From assembly GCA_045808425.1 (NCBI GenBank), contig JBJMFM010000352.1, forward strand, positions 15,735-79,734: 64,000 nt of DNA, read 5' to 3'. Below the pieces are notes generated by a model. It worked only from the letters and a program-made list of their open reading frames with translations, searched no databases and had not been told where the DNA came from. How positions within the stretch are numbered: position 1 is the stretch's first letter; the number at the start of each line of letters is the position of its first letter. Below, piece by piece: positions 53,356 through 63,349 of the stretch. The position numbers and the translations under genes are program-made. The stretch comes from JAFAQB01 sp045808425. Its GTDB lineage: Archaea > Thermoproteota > Nitrososphaeria > Nitrososphaerales > Nitrososphaeraceae.

Positions 53356-55062
53356 CTAAGCACCGGCCATGCCGTTACGAAGCTCTATTCCTTTGTGGTT
53401 GTCATCGGTCGCATCACTGGCTGCCTTGTGCATCTCTGATAATGCACAGCCCATCTGCGCCTCTGGCTTGTTTTTTCTCATCAAACCCCTATAAAGACCT
53501 GCTTCTAGAGTTTGGTTATGAGCCTTTTCCCATTCTTCTACTGGAATACTGAATTTCTTTTGGATTCTGTCTCTGTACCATTCTGGAATAACATTAAATG
53601 CGCAAAATGGGATGATTCTTAGATCTGGTGTAAGATAGTGTATATCACATCGTTGTAATCTTTCCAGATCTTCGTTATACTTGTCCTGGAAATGCATCAT
53701 TCCCAAGAATAGTGATCTTACGTGCCATGAACCAACTGAATCAAAGTTGCGTTTCAGTAATATGCTTGAGAACATCTTTGCAAGATTTAGGCCATGAGGT
53801 TGCTTTGTTCTATCAACAAACTGATTTAGTTTACGTACTACCTCCAACATTGTCCAATACCTATTTGTGCCAGATTTGATTTCATCAGCTTTTTCCTCGA
53901 AGTACTCTAGCAAACCCTTAAGATCAACAAACTTCGTCAATGGTATTAGCTTCTTTGTTTGGGTGTCTTCAAAAACATATGTACCAGCACCGCACGCGAA
54001 ATGAATTGATAGCTCGTATTTTGGTTTCTTACTGAATGCCTCAATGACATCAGTCATAGGCATACACGATGGGACCGGGAACCATGCATCAGTAGTCACT
54101 TCACCACCAGTCTGCTCCTCAATTCGTTCAATGCAATCTGGAATAGTTATCCTATATTTTTCACGTTCTTTCTTAGTCATCCTTCCAGTCAACGATACAG
54201 GCTGAAAATTGACCGCATGAACAACATCCAAATTCTTCTGAGCATAGTTAATGATCCCGCCTAGCTCATGATCATTGATTGATTTGATAACCGTCGGAAC
54301 GAATACTACAGTCATACCACATTTTCTGGCAGATTCCAGAGCGTATGGAACTTCCCAGTGATTCTTAGGATTGGTTCTCGCACTAATACCATCAAATGAC
54401 AGATATAGATTATTTACACCTGCCATTCTGATTTGTCGCATTGTCTCTGGGGATAGCGCAAGCTTTATGCCGTTAGTATTTAATTGCACATGGTCAACGC
54501 CCTCTTCTCTCATGATTTTGATAATGTCAGTTATATCATCCCTGAGCATAGGCTCTCCACCCGTAATCTGAATGGAATTGCCTGCTATTGGTTTTTGAGC
54601 TTTTAGTGTCTTCATCATTGCTCTAACTTGCTCATGGTCAGGTTCATATAGATAAGCACCCTCGAGACCCTTTTTAACATAAAAAAAGCAATACCAACAT
54701 GTTAAATCGCATCTATTGGTAATGATCATATTGGCTAGTCCAGAATGTGATAGGTGATTTGTACAAAGCCCGCAATTGGTTGGGCACGCGCATTTGTCTA
54801 TCATAACGTTTGGAGCTTGAGCGCCCTTTCCGTCGATCCAATACGTGCTAAATTTCTTATACATATCATATGAACCGAAGTATAGCTCCTCACATTCACC
54901 GTGCGTGGGACAAGCCTTTAACATGTATACTTTCCCATCTCTCTCAAAGACTTCTGCGTCCAAAATCATATTGCAATCTGGACAGATGCTCTGTGTATAC
55001 CTAATCGTTCTCCTATCAGCAGTATTCTTACTAGAAAGGTTCGAAATTTGTATTAGTTCCAT
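53356..55062 (-). CDS. Tetraether lipid synthase-like radical SAM enzyme
   Basis: The 568-residue protein has an N-terminal zinc-type domain (ICPDC, KACPTHGEC), a Cys cluster (CACPTNCGLC, C91-C100) and the radical SAM motif CDLTCWYC (C118, C122, C125). The TIM barrel contains QITGGEPMLRDDI and VQLNTNGIKLA. This is the layout of Tes (GDGT/tetraether synthase) in archaea, which joins the tails of two diether lipids. The long C-terminal Cys/His part (FACGAGTYVF, CDIHYLTPDLRIIPFCAFN) is also typical. It is divergent from a TrmB regulator gene. ATG start. Confidence 0.88.
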   Translation of the reverse strand: MELIQISNLSSKNTADRRTIRYTQSICPDCNMILDAEVFERDGKVYMLKACPTHGECEELYFGSYDMYKKFSTYWIDGKGAQAPNVMIDKCACPTNCGLCTNHLSHSGLANMIITNRCDLTCWYCFFYVKKGLEGAYLYEPDHEQVRAMMKTLKAQKPIAGNSIQITGGEPMLRDDITDIIKIMREEGVDHVQLNTNGIKLALSPETMRQIRMAGVNNLYLSFDGISARTNPKNHWEVPYALESARKCGMTVVFVPTVIKSINDHELGGIINYAQKNLDVVHAVNFQPVSLTGRMTKKEREKYRITIPDCIERIEEQTGGEVTTDAWFPVPSCMPMTDVIEAFSKKPKYELSIHFACGAGTYVFEDTQTKKLIPLTKFVDLKGLLEYFEEKADEIKSGTNRYWTMLEVVRKLNQFVDRTKQPHGLNLAKMFSSILLKRNFDSVGSWHVRSLFLGMMHFQDKYNEDLERLQRCDIHYLTPDLRIIPFCAFNVIPEWYRDRIQKKFSIPVEEWEKAHNQTLEAGLYRGLMRKNKPEAQMGCALSEMHKAASDATDDNHKGIELRNGMAGA

Positions 55063-55407
55063 ATCAATTACCTATTTCTTAGCGTCGGTGCTTATGTCAG
55101 CCAATTTTGTATATAAACATAACCTTACCACTCCTACGGTGATTAGTCTGCTTCAGTTAGAAGCTGGAGAAAAGTATGTATTTATATCTATATATAGATA
55201 TAAGCTCGGATACAATCTTTTGATTCATTATCTATCTATATTGGTTTGTTCATATTCTGGAGGTAAGAGAGTACGACAATAAAAATACCTCAAGGGACAA
55301 CAGCTTTATAGTTTTGTATTAGTCAGCTTATATATATATTTGTCTGCAACTTGTAACAACAAAACAAGCTTATATTACAGCATTTAATTCAATTTTATCG
55401 TAAATAC
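55063..55407. other. Divergent intergenic region, 345 bp
   Basis: On the minus strand a TATA-like TTTATATAC lies at 55109-55117, 51 nt before the Tes-like ATG. On the plus strand GCTTATATTAC lies at about 55369-55379, 33 nt before the TrmB ATG. It also has a TATATA repeat near 55328-55340. No gene was recognised. Confidence 0.45.
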
Positions 55408-56208
55408 ATGAGTATTAGCGAGAAGTCAAGGAAAGCAATGGAAAGCCTTGGCTTGACAGGTTATGAAATTAAGGTTTACCTGTCGCTTTTAGAAATCGGT
55501 TCCATGACTGCATCTGATATAAGCAAGAGATCGGGAGTTCCATATTCCAAGATTTATGAGGTTCTAAACAGTTTAGAGGATAAAGGCTGGCTGGAGTCCA
55601 GTAGCTCGCGGCCACAGAAATTCTTTCCCAAATCACCGTTAACTGCCATTGAAGCTATGCGAATGCGGATAGAAAATGGAATCAAAGATAATGAAACCTT
55701 GATCCTGAGCGAGTTAATGCCAGTATATGAGAAGAGCGGCATCAAAGAGCGACCAGAAATCTGGGTGGCAAGAGGAATTTATAATATTGCAGCCAAAGTA
55801 AACGAGATTATACAGATGTGCCAAAAAGAATTACTGATAGCTTTACCTCAAGTTACCGAAGACTTAGCAAAACCAGTACAGCCGATGCTTAGAATGCTAT
55901 ACGAAAAGGGCGTCAAGATTACTGTACTTGCTTCAGAAGGAACCAACCCAGAAACTGTGCGTGCGTTGTCTAGAATTGCACAAGTTAGACTAAAGAATAA
56001 CATGTTTGGAGGAGGAGTAATTGGCGACAGCAGGCAAGTGATGATATTGCTAGACGAAGGAAGACTGGAGAAAGGTAGCTATGAGCCAATTGCAATTTGG
56101 GCTGACCACACCGGTCTGGCTCGCTTCGCAAAGGATTATTTTCATTATCTATGGCAGGATGCAAATGAAAAACAAAAAAACGACAATAGTAATGTCAGGT
56201 CCAATTAA
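55408..56208 (+). CDS. TrmB-family transcriptional regulator
   Basis: The 266-residue protein has the winged HTH (LGLTGYEIKVYLSLLEIGSM, then TASDISKRSGVPYSKIYEVLNSLEDKGWLESS). It has the TrmB C-terminal effector domain (ELLIALPQVTEDLAK, MLYEKGVKITVLASEGTNPETV, MILLDEGRLEKGSYEPIAIW). Family members sense sugars or other small molecules. Divergent placement next to the Tes-like gene suggests control of tetraether lipid synthesis, which is an inference. ATG start. Confidence 0.9.
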   Translation: MSISEKSRKAMESLGLTGYEIKVYLSLLEIGSMTASDISKRSGVPYSKIYEVLNSLEDKGWLESSSSRPQKFFPKSPLTAIEAMRMRIENGIKDNETLILSELMPVYEKSGIKERPEIWVARGIYNIAAKVNEIIQMCQKELLIALPQVTEDLAKPVQPMLRMLYEKGVKITVLASEGTNPETVRALSRIAQVRLKNNMFGGGVIGDSRQVMILLDEGRLEKGSYEPIAIWADHTGLARFAKDYFHYLWQDANEKQKNDNSNVRSN

Positions 56209-56475
56209 ACGGCGATTATATCCGGATCATATGCGCGCTATAGTGTTGCACTGACCATCGTTGATAGTGCCAATTTGGCGAGATCTTTGTTTTTATCCTC
56301 GAGTGCTTTATACTATAGTTGGACAAACGATGACGAGACTAGCCCTTCTGACTTACCGATGAAGTAGATCTTGAGTTAGGAGTTTGTCCGAAGTCTATAG
56401 ACAACAAGCCTCTATAGGTTGAATTTTAGAAAAGTCACAAACTTGATAAATGGCTAAATAGCTTTTATAAATATA

Positions 56476-56922
56476 TTGGTTCACATACAAACTGCTGCTT
56501 CGTTAGAAAATTTTAGAAAGTTCATAATAGTGAGTACATGCAGGTCATTTATCCCTGAGAGTTATCTAAGAGACTATGAAGTTTTCCCAGAGCGTGAGGA
56601 AGGACCAGGTGCAATCTATATCGAAGCAGTGGATAAGGTAACTTTAAAGAAAATTCGTGAAATGACATTTGTAAATGCCAAGGAGATACTTGGAATAATA
56701 TATTCTTCAAAGAGCGGCAACACACAGCTTAAATGGAGGCAGACTAGGAAAAAGTCAGGCAGGGTACAGGGGACTGCTTCAGCCAATGCGTTAGTAAATC
56801 TCGTGGAATCAGGTGTACTAACTCAGGAATGGGTAGACAATTATCTAAAGTCGGCGCAGTCCAAAGAGGATAATAATTCTTCTTCTTCTTCTTCTTCCTT
56901 AGCAAACGAAAAAATGGTATAG
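56476..56922 (+). CDS. Hypothetical protein upstream of pelota
   Basis: The 148-residue product has an N-terminal alpha/beta part (ENFRKFIIVSTCRSFIPESYL). A GPGAIYIEAVDKVTLKKIREM strand-helix unit and a basic KWRQTRKKSGRVQGT stretch follow. It ends with a poly-Ser run encoded by TTC/TCT triplets (about 56878-56897). No family was recognised. It lies 31 bp upstream of pelota and is probably cotranscribed. The start is TTG, with no ATG option. Confidence 0.5.
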   Translation: MVHIQTAASLENFRKFIIVSTCRSFIPESYLRDYEVFPEREEGPGAIYIEAVDKVTLKKIREMTFVNAKEILGIIYSSKSGNTQLKWRQTRKKSGRVQGTASANALVNLVESGVLTQEWVDNYLKSAQSKEDNNSSSSSSSLANEKMV

Positions 56923-56953
56923 CAAAATAAAAATATCAAACAGATAAACTATC

Positions 56954-58063
56954 ATGATCAGTAAAGAAGTAAAAGGCTCCTCTGGAAAAGCCTTGATTGC
57001 TATCCCAGAAGATGCAGATGATCTTCTCAGCCTGCGAAGAATAATAGAACACGGAGATCATGTAATAGCTGACACGACCAGAGTTATTAAACAGGTTAAA
57101 GAATATGCCAGACCTGACAAAGGAGATCGTATTAATGTCCGTCTCTCCATAAATGTTGCGAACATAACCCTTGATGATGTAGTCAATAGAGTGCGTATAA
57201 GCGGTAACATTGTCAACTCCAACAATGAGCTTGTCCCAAGAGGAACGCACCATTCCCTAACAGTGCAGATAGGAGATACAATAGTGATTGACAAGCATAG
57301 AAAATGGAAAGATTTTGAGATTAATATTCTAAAGAAATCCGGAAATAATTCGAGTTTTGTCCTAGTTTCAGTGGATACGCAGGAAGCGGCGATCGCAAGG
57401 GTTACCGGAACCCACTTAGAGATAATTCCAAATATCTATTCGGGACAAAGTGGCAAGCGCTATCAGCAATCACTAAAGAATAATCCCACTGTAGATGCAT
57501 TTTTTGGAGAGATAGTAAAGACTATTTTTAGTATCTCAAAAAGATCTATAGAGGAGAACGACCAAAATCAAAGAATGATAATCTTTGGACCAGGAGAGAC
57601 TAAACGTAGGTTATACAATTCGCTTATCGGAAAATACCAGTTGAACAAAGAACAAGTTTCAATAGTTGATGGTGTGGATGTCGCCGGAGAGGATGGAATT
57701 TTTGTCTTTCTTCGTTCTCCTGCCATGAAAGAGTCAATGTATTCTAGTAAACTTGCTATGGTCTCTTCAATATTAGATGAGATAATGCATCTTGTTCATA
57801 AGGGTGAAACTAAGTATTCCATGGGTATGGAAGAGGTTTCCACAGCTGCATCTAGGAACGCTATAGAATCTATCGTATTCTCAGACTCTATCTTCAAAAC
57901 TGTTGATGAAAACACTGTTATAAGACTGTTAAATTCGGTGGAGACTCATAGAGCTAAAATATTCGCAGTAGATTCATCCACAGATATTGGTTTGAGAGTT
58001 TCGGCCTTAGGTGGAATTGTAGCATTGCTACGCTATGCTATTCCTTTACGATCCACTGGATAA
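56954..58063 (+). CDS. pelA: Pelota (Dom34), ribosome rescue factor
   Basis: The 369-residue protein has the three eRF1-like domains. These are the N-terminal Sm-like domain (ISKEVKGSSGKALIAIPEDADD, NVANITLDDVVNRVRISGNIV), the central domain with the metal-independent NGN-less loop (EIVKTIFSISKRSIEEN), and the C-terminal FRSPAMKESMYSSKLAMV and ALGGIVALLRYAIPL. With the aEF1A/Hbs1-like GTPase it rescues stalled ribosomes in no-go decay. ATG start. Confidence 0.95.
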   Translation: MISKEVKGSSGKALIAIPEDADDLLSLRRIIEHGDHVIADTTRVIKQVKEYARPDKGDRINVRLSINVANITLDDVVNRVRISGNIVNSNNELVPRGTHHSLTVQIGDTIVIDKHRKWKDFEINILKKSGNNSSFVLVSVDTQEAAIARVTGTHLEIIPNIYSGQSGKRYQQSLKNNPTVDAFFGEIVKTIFSISKRSIEENDQNQRMIIFGPGETKRRLYNSLIGKYQLNKEQVSIVDGVDVAGEDGIFVFLRSPAMKESMYSSKLAMVSSILDEIMHLVHKGETKYSMGMEEVSTAASRNAIESIVFSDSIFKTVDENTVIRLLNSVETHRAKIFAVDSSTDIGLRVSALGGIVALLRYAIPLRSTG

Positions 58064-58097
58064 TGATAGAGAGAGACACATATAGTATAGATTTGCT

Positions 58098-58457
58098 TTA
58101 CTTGTATGACTTTTTCGTCGTCGTAGTCCTAGTCGTTTCTACTAGCCATGATAGATAAGTTTTGGAAACATCATCTATCTTTATCTCTAAAATTTCTGGC
58201 ACATCGTAAGGATGAATTTTTTTAATTGCATTCTTCAGTCTATTTGCACGTAATTTTGTAGTTTTGAAAAAAACTACAAATTCCTCTTGGTTCTCCAGTT
58301 TGCTATTCCAATCATATATTGATCTAACCTTTGTTAAACTTATACAAGCACATAATTTTTTTATAATGATCAAGTCGTTTGCTATATTTGCGATTGATTC
58401 TTCATCGGGAAAGGTGGAGATAATTAGAACCCCTGAATGCCTTTTCTGCTTTACCAT
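58098..58457 (-). CDS. CutA1-like divalent-cation tolerance protein
   Basis: The 119-128-residue protein has the CutA ferredoxin-like fold. It includes GVLIISTFPDEESIANIANDLI, CACISLTKVRSIYDWNSKLEN, EEFVVFFKTTKLRANRLKNAI and IHPYDVPEILEIKIDD, then a YLSWLVETTR end. It is expected to be a trimer and is linked to copper and other metal tolerance. ATG at 58457 was chosen; 58484 gives nine extra residues. Confidence 0.9.
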   Translation of the reverse strand: MVKQKRHSGVLIISTFPDEESIANIANDLIIIKKLCACISLTKVRSIYDWNSKLENQEEFVVFFKTTKLRANRLKNAIKKIHPYDVPEILEIKIDDVSKTYLSWLVETTRTTTTKKSYK

Positions 58458-58617
58458 ATAATGCTTATCACACAAGATATCCAAATTTCGCTAATAATAA
58501 TTCTTAGATATTGATCGCTAAATGTCTGAGTCATATACTCAAAAATAAATAATATCTATTTCAAATTCATCATCATTTTCCCAACGTCAAATCTTTGCTT
58601 GCTTATTTGTTATCTAC

Positions 58618-59583
58618 CTACCATTTTCTAGACTCTTTCTGACGTATGTAGTAAAAAAGATATTGTTGGGCGTAACCTGCATATTTGCCAAAGTACCTTC
58701 TGATATTCTCAGAAAGGATTTCGTACTTATACCGGTATAGTAATTTTTCATCCGTCTTTAACGTTCTCTGTTTATTGTCATTTTCTTTCTTGTTTTCGTT
58801 TAAGAGCCATGGGTAAAATAAAGAAAGTACGCGCGTGATCCATACATCTATGGGAAAAGCCTCAAGCTTGTCTAGCGAGAATAAAAGTATACAATCAGAG
58901 ATTTTGTTGCCTATACCATATATTTTCAATAGCTCCTCTTTTGATGCATTATATTTGGCGCGCTTTAAATAGTCAATGTCGATATTGTTCGAAGCAATAG
59001 CATTGGCTACTGCTTTGATTGCCTTTACCCTATACCCTACAGCGCAGGAAAGTAATTCGTTTGTTGTTACTTTATTTAACCGATCAGCGTTGGGAAAAGT
59101 AAAGAATTCTTTTCCATCAATACTTACTGGATTTCCGAATTTCCTGCAAATGTTGCTGAGCATTCTTCGAATCATACCTATGTTTGTATTGCTTGCACAA
59201 GCAAAAGAAATCATACACTGCTGAGGCTCCTGCCTCATGACTCGTAGTCCTGGATACATTCTTATTGCTTTTGATAATATTAGGTCCTTACCAAACCCTG
59301 ACAAGATATTCTTGATGTCATCGTCAAGTCTGAAAACGTGTCGTTCCCAGTTTTTAAATTCTGGGAAAGAAAGGAATTGAACATTGTCATACTCATTTGT
59401 TCCTTCTTTGTCTTGTCCTAGTATGGAAAACTTCAGGATATGATCGCCGTAAACGCCATACCAGGAATTATCGAACTTTTGCCATAGAAACATTTGGCCG
59501 CTATTTACACTGATCTCAGGATCAGTATAACAAAAAGATACCGATGAGTTGGGCAAGCCTGCATGTGAATAGTTCAACGACAC
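58618..59583 (-). CDS. 8-oxoguanine DNA glycosylase/AP lyase (OGG1-type)
   Basis: The 321-residue protein has the OGG1 layout. The N-terminal domain contains NSGQMFLWQKFDNSWYGVYG, then KAIRMYPGLRVMRQEPQQCMISF. The helix-hairpin-helix IYGIGNKISDCILLFSLD has the Schiff-base lysine K227, and D246 is in EAFPIDVWI. Residues LLSCAVGYRVKAI are the oxoG-pocket region. It removes 8-oxoguanine opposite C and nicks the AP site. The start is GTG. It is minus strand, between CutA and aCPSF2. Confidence 0.92.
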   Translation of the reverse strand: MSLNYSHAGLPNSSVSFCYTDPEISVNSGQMFLWQKFDNSWYGVYGDHILKFSILGQDKEGTNEYDNVQFLSFPEFKNWERHVFRLDDDIKNILSGFGKDLILSKAIRMYPGLRVMRQEPQQCMISFACASNTNIGMIRRMLSNICRKFGNPVSIDGKEFFTFPNADRLNKVTTNELLSCAVGYRVKAIKAVANAIASNNIDIDYLKRAKYNASKEELLKIYGIGNKISDCILLFSLDKLEAFPIDVWITRVLSLFYPWLLNENKKENDNKQRTLKTDEKLLYRYKYEILSENIRRYFGKYAGYAQQYLFYYIRQKESRKW

Positions 59584-59775
59584 ATAATTTCTTATTCATT
59601 GTTATTGAGTTTTTAGCTTTAGGGCATGTATTATCTATTTACTGTCAAATTTTGTCAGTCTAATATTTGTACTCAATTTATTGCAATTGTAGTCAGGCCG
59701 ACTAGTGTTCCGTTTCTACACAATATAATAGAGCCTTCGCTTAAAGCAGGATACAAACAGACATAAATGTCTCCT

Positions 59776-61038
59776 TCATATCTCAATAATTTCGCCAACA
59801 TTGGGAGCGCTTGCATCATATCCATACTTTTCCCTAATCTCTCCGGCGAACTTGACACATGACATTTCGTCTCCATGAACTGTGAGTACTTTAGGGTTCC
59901 CTTTTAAGCGGTCAAGGATTTCAAATAATTCACTTCTGCTATTATGTCCTGAAAACTCAAAACGCTTTATGTCAGCCGAGCACTTAACTACTTTGCCATC
60001 AAATGTGGCAACTCTCCGTTCAAGCAACTCCCTGCCCGGTGTACGTTCGCCCTGAAAAGACACCAACGCAATACCATTTTTCTTATTCTTTGCTAGTTCC
60101 TGTATATAAAATACTGCAGAACCACCAACTAGCATTCCTGCAGGAGAAATTATTACACATGGTTCTTTTACAATTTTCTTTCTTCTATTCCATCCTGTAA
60201 TCCACTCAGCTTCTCCTACTGACCTCTTGAATACCTCTGCGTCTCGCAAGAAAGTTGGATGCCTCATCATTATTTCATTCGCCTTGAGAGCCATTCCATC
60301 CATAGCTACTTTGTGAGGAAAGTTATTTGTCTTTAGAACACATGCAATTTCTTGAGCTCGTTCAACAGAAAATGCAGGAATGAACAGTGTTCCGCCTCTT
60401 TCAACTACCTCATGAGCGTATTCGAGCAGTTCTCTTTCAGACTGGTCTCTTGGTGCCTGTTCAGTTTGAGAATAAGTACTTTCTATTATCAACAGATCGA
60501 CCGTATCAAAATCCAGGTCAGCTGGCCTAAGTAACTTTGAGCCCCTTGTATTAATGTCTCCCGTATAGAACAGGCGCTTTTTGGCATGCTCCAGAAAAAC
60601 AGTTGCGCCTCCTAGAATGTGTCCGGATTCATGCAGGGTAAACGTGACATCTTTTATTGTGTATGGCTGCCTATACTGTAAGCTTTTTGAATGTTTTACC
60701 ATAGTTAGCAAGTCAATATATTCAAAAGGGAGATAGTATCCAGATATCTTTATCATGTCTTCAATAAGTAGTTGTGAAAGCTCAAATGTTGGCAACGTTC
60801 CCAGTACCTCTATTTCAGAAGATTGTGACAAAAACAGAGAAGGTACAAACCCTGAATGGTCTAAGTGTGCATGGCTAACTATGACCGCGTCAATATCCTT
60901 TGGTTTTACATGTACAGGATAGATGGGTTCTCTTCTTAGAAGTACGCCGTAATCAAGCAAAATACTAGCGTTCTCGCTCTTCATAAGAAATGCCGAACGT
61001 CCGACTTCTTTTGCAGCGCCCAAGACTGATATCTTCAA
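59776..61038 (-). CDS. Archaeal CPSF-like beta-CASP ribonuclease (aCPSF2 type)
   Basis: The 420-residue protein has the metallo-beta-lactamase motif HAHLDHSG (56-63), TLHESGHILGGATVFLEH, FYTGDINTRGSK, and the beta-CASP insert motifs ESTYSQTEQ, GGTLFIPAFSVERAQEI and SPAGMLVGGSAVFYI. The C-terminal ADIKRFEFSGHNSRSELFEIL and VHGDEMSCVKFAGEI follow. It lacks the N-terminal KH domains of aCPSF1. It is an RNA endo- or 5' exonuclease in RNA processing. The start is TTG. Confidence 0.92.
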   Translation of the reverse strand: MKISVLGAAKEVGRSAFLMKSENASILLDYGVLLRREPIYPVHVKPKDIDAVIVSHAHLDHSGFVPSLFLSQSSEIEVLGTLPTFELSQLLIEDMIKISGYYLPFEYIDLLTMVKHSKSLQYRQPYTIKDVTFTLHESGHILGGATVFLEHAKKRLFYTGDINTRGSKLLRPADLDFDTVDLLIIESTYSQTEQAPRDQSERELLEYAHEVVERGGTLFIPAFSVERAQEIACVLKTNNFPHKVAMDGMALKANEIMMRHPTFLRDAEVFKRSVGEAEWITGWNRRKKIVKEPCVIISPAGMLVGGSAVFYIQELAKNKKNGIALVSFQGERTPGRELLERRVATFDGKVVKCSADIKRFEFSGHNSRSELFEILDRLKGNPKVLTVHGDEMSCVKFAGEIREKYGYDASAPNVGEIIEI

Positions 61039-61415
61039 TTCTTTTCTAAATTACTTGATTCGTTGATGCTTTAAGCATTTCACATTCACATTCACATTAA
61101 AGCACTGCCCCGCGGGAAATTGCCAATTCCATAGGAGTAGCTTCATAACTGTTTGGAGGTAAAATAATGACATGACTATTTGCATGCCATCGTTAGTAGA
61201 AGAGGTCAAGATCATGTTAATTTGCATGAATCATGTTGCATATTATTGTAGCTCTGACCTTGCTTTGCTCGTCTTTAATTGAGTGTACAAATGTGGCTTG
61301 TGCTAGTCAGATTTAGGCAGCATTTGATAGGACATCACTCCATTTTTTCTTAATGTCATCAGCTGACAGAGGCATTAGCTGACAGACAAGAAGGAATACT
61401 GCTTAATAATGATAT
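61039..61415. other. Intergenic, 377 bp
   Basis: No gene was recognised. A short ATTCACATTCACATT-type tandem near 61080-61100 lies just upstream of the aCPSF2 start. Confidence 0.35.
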
Positions 61416-61994
61416 CTAATATTCTAGAAGTTTCTGTAGATCTCCTTTTTTGTGAACTAATGATAGCCAATCGACTATCCCAATTTTCCTGGCCCTTTTC
61501 TGATGCAGTAGAAGAAGTATTTGACTTGCAATATCTATAGGTGCTTTGACAGTTGTATCGACTTCTGCGATTTTTTCTTTGCCAAAAGTTTGCAAGCTAT
61601 CAAATAGAGAGACACCAAGGATTTCACTTGCAACATTTTCCCTTATTTTATGAAGTGAGTACTTCCTTTCTTCAAATACCCTTATTAACTCATAAGGAGA
61701 ACGTCTCAATACGATCACAAGGTCTATCCCTGTAGGTTCTAAAACATATGGTGCAAGATGTCCGACTATTATTACTAAATCCTTTGATTCTGTCAACTTG
61801 GTGGCCAGCAATTTAGCCAATTTTTTTGTATCAACCTCTATTCCGTACTTGCTATGCTTATTCAAAAAAGCATTCTGACTGATTGCAAGTTTGTTAATAT
61901 CGAGTATGCTTCCTGATCCTATCCTTCGAATAATGAATTTAGCGCTAGTATGCTTTCCTACTCCCGGATTTCCAGTAATGACTAGCCTTGTCAT
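61416..61994 (-). CDS. Fap7/AK6-type adenylate kinase-like NTPase
   Basis: The protein is about 192-199 residues. It has the Walker A motif TGNPGVGKHTSAK (the AK6 form GxxGxGK) and a DINKLAISQNAFL segment. The helix IEVDTKKLAKLLATKL precedes VIIVGHLAPYVL, with the RRSPYELIRVFEERKY lid-like part. The family (COG1936) contains archaeal Fap7, which assists the final assembly of the small ribosomal subunit. ATG at 61994 preferred; 62015 adds seven residues. Confidence 0.88.
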   Translation of the reverse strand: MTRLVITGNPGVGKHTSAKFIIRRIGSGSILDINKLAISQNAFLNKHSKYGIEVDTKKLAKLLATKLTESKDLVIIVGHLAPYVLEPTGIDLVIVLRRSPYELIRVFEERKYSLHKIRENVASEILGVSLFDSLQTFGKEKIAEVDTTVKAPIDIASQILLLLHQKRARKIGIVDWLSLVHKKGDLQKLLEY

Positions 61995-62282
61995 ATTGCT
62001 TGTTCTCGTATGCACCGTTCTATTCTAGGATATTTTATTTCATATTATAATTTATTTGCAAACTACCAATTTGCAATATGACTTTGTGCCAAGATAATAA
62101 TCGTAATAATATCAGTAACACGTTTTTTGGGGTCTTGTTAAGAGTCACTCATAGTAGCAAAAAAAGCTTCTAGTATCAAACTTGATGCTTCGTTGATTAT
62201 ATATGGTGAAAAGTTTCAAGTCGAAATCTGTAGTTATATCCATTCTATCGAAAAAGCTTAATTCCATGCTAGGAGTGAATAT

Positions 62283-63248
62283 TTGAGTAAAACTATGTGC
62301 AAAACGGCCATATTTTTTGGAGAGGAGCTCAGTAGATATAACTTTGGCCAATATCATCCCTTCGATTCTGACAGAATCTATGCCTTTTGGTCAAAATTCA
62401 AAAGCGAGAAACTCTACGAGTCCAATCAATTCATAATCGAGGCGCCAGTATTGACAGATGAGCAAACTATACTCTCATTTCATGATCGCGATTATGTAGA
62501 ACTAGTCAAGAAGGCTTCAAAACACGGCAGAGGTTTTCTTGATACAGGAGATACTCCTGCATTCGAGGGCGTCTTTGAAGCATCATGCTATGTTGTTGGT
62601 TCTACTTTAAAGGCATTAGAGGTTGTGATGGAAAATACAGGTGGAATAGATCATGCATTCAACCCTATCGGAGGACTACATCATTCTAGGAGGGATTCTG
62701 CAGGTGGTTTTTGTGTGTTCAATGATATAGGTATCGCAATTATGGAAGCGAGAAAAAAATATGGTATAAAGAGAATTGCATATGTGGACATAGATGCTCA
62801 TCATGGGGATGGTGTATTTTATGAATTCGAGGAAGATCCTTTGATGTTCTTCTGTGATATACACGAAGACGGCAAATTTCTTTACCCTGGGTCAGGCTCG
62901 CAACTAGAGACAGGGTTGGGTAGAGCGGAAGGAACCAAACTAAACGTGCCTATGCCACCCAATTCTACCGATAGACATTTTGTCAATGAATTCAAAAAAA
63001 TCGAAGAATTTATAGAAAAAATAGCAAAACCTGAGCTAATCATATTGCAATGTGGTGCAGATTCCTTGAGCGGCGACCCAATCACACATTTATGCTATAC
63101 ATCATATGCGCACAAGTATGCTACAGACTCGTTGCACCGTCTTGCACACTCGCACTGTAACGGAAGGATAGTAGCCCTGGGTGGTGGAGGATATAACAAA
63201 ACGAATATCGCCGATGCGTGGACAACAGTTGTGAAATCTCTAATTTGA
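62283..63248 (+). CDS. Histone deacetylase-fold amidohydrolase (AcuC/APAH-type)
   Basis: The 321-residue protein has the HDAC motifs: GGLHHSRRDSAGGFCVFND (H133/H134), YVDIDAHHGDGVFYEF with zinc ligands D171 and H173, QCGADSLSGDP (D260), and the catalytic Tyr in GGGGYNKT (Y304). All catalytic positions are present, so it should be an active deacetylase of protein lysines or small amides. The substrate is unknown (archaeal chromatin and acetyl-CoA metabolism are possible). The start is TTG. Confidence 0.93.
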   Translation: MSKTMCKTAIFFGEELSRYNFGQYHPFDSDRIYAFWSKFKSEKLYESNQFIIEAPVLTDEQTILSFHDRDYVELVKKASKHGRGFLDTGDTPAFEGVFEASCYVVGSTLKALEVVMENTGGIDHAFNPIGGLHHSRRDSAGGFCVFNDIGIAIMEARKKYGIKRIAYVDIDAHHGDGVFYEFEEDPLMFFCDIHEDGKFLYPGSGSQLETGLGRAEGTKLNVPMPPNSTDRHFVNEFKKIEEFIEKIAKPELIILQCGADSLSGDPITHLCYTSYAHKYATDSLHRLAHSHCNGRIVALGGGGYNKTNIADAWTTVVKSLI

Positions 63249-63349
63249 GTAGTGTTGAACTAACGAACGAACCAAAGAACAATGAAACTAACTTGAATCT
63301 GACAAAAATGTAAAAGGGATGTTTACTATTCTGTGTTGCTGGCTTATAT

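Noticed and set aside
59673..59876. Minus-strand frame overlapping the end of the aCPSF2 gene
   Set aside because: It is a shifted-frame shadow of the conserved C-terminus of aCPSF2.
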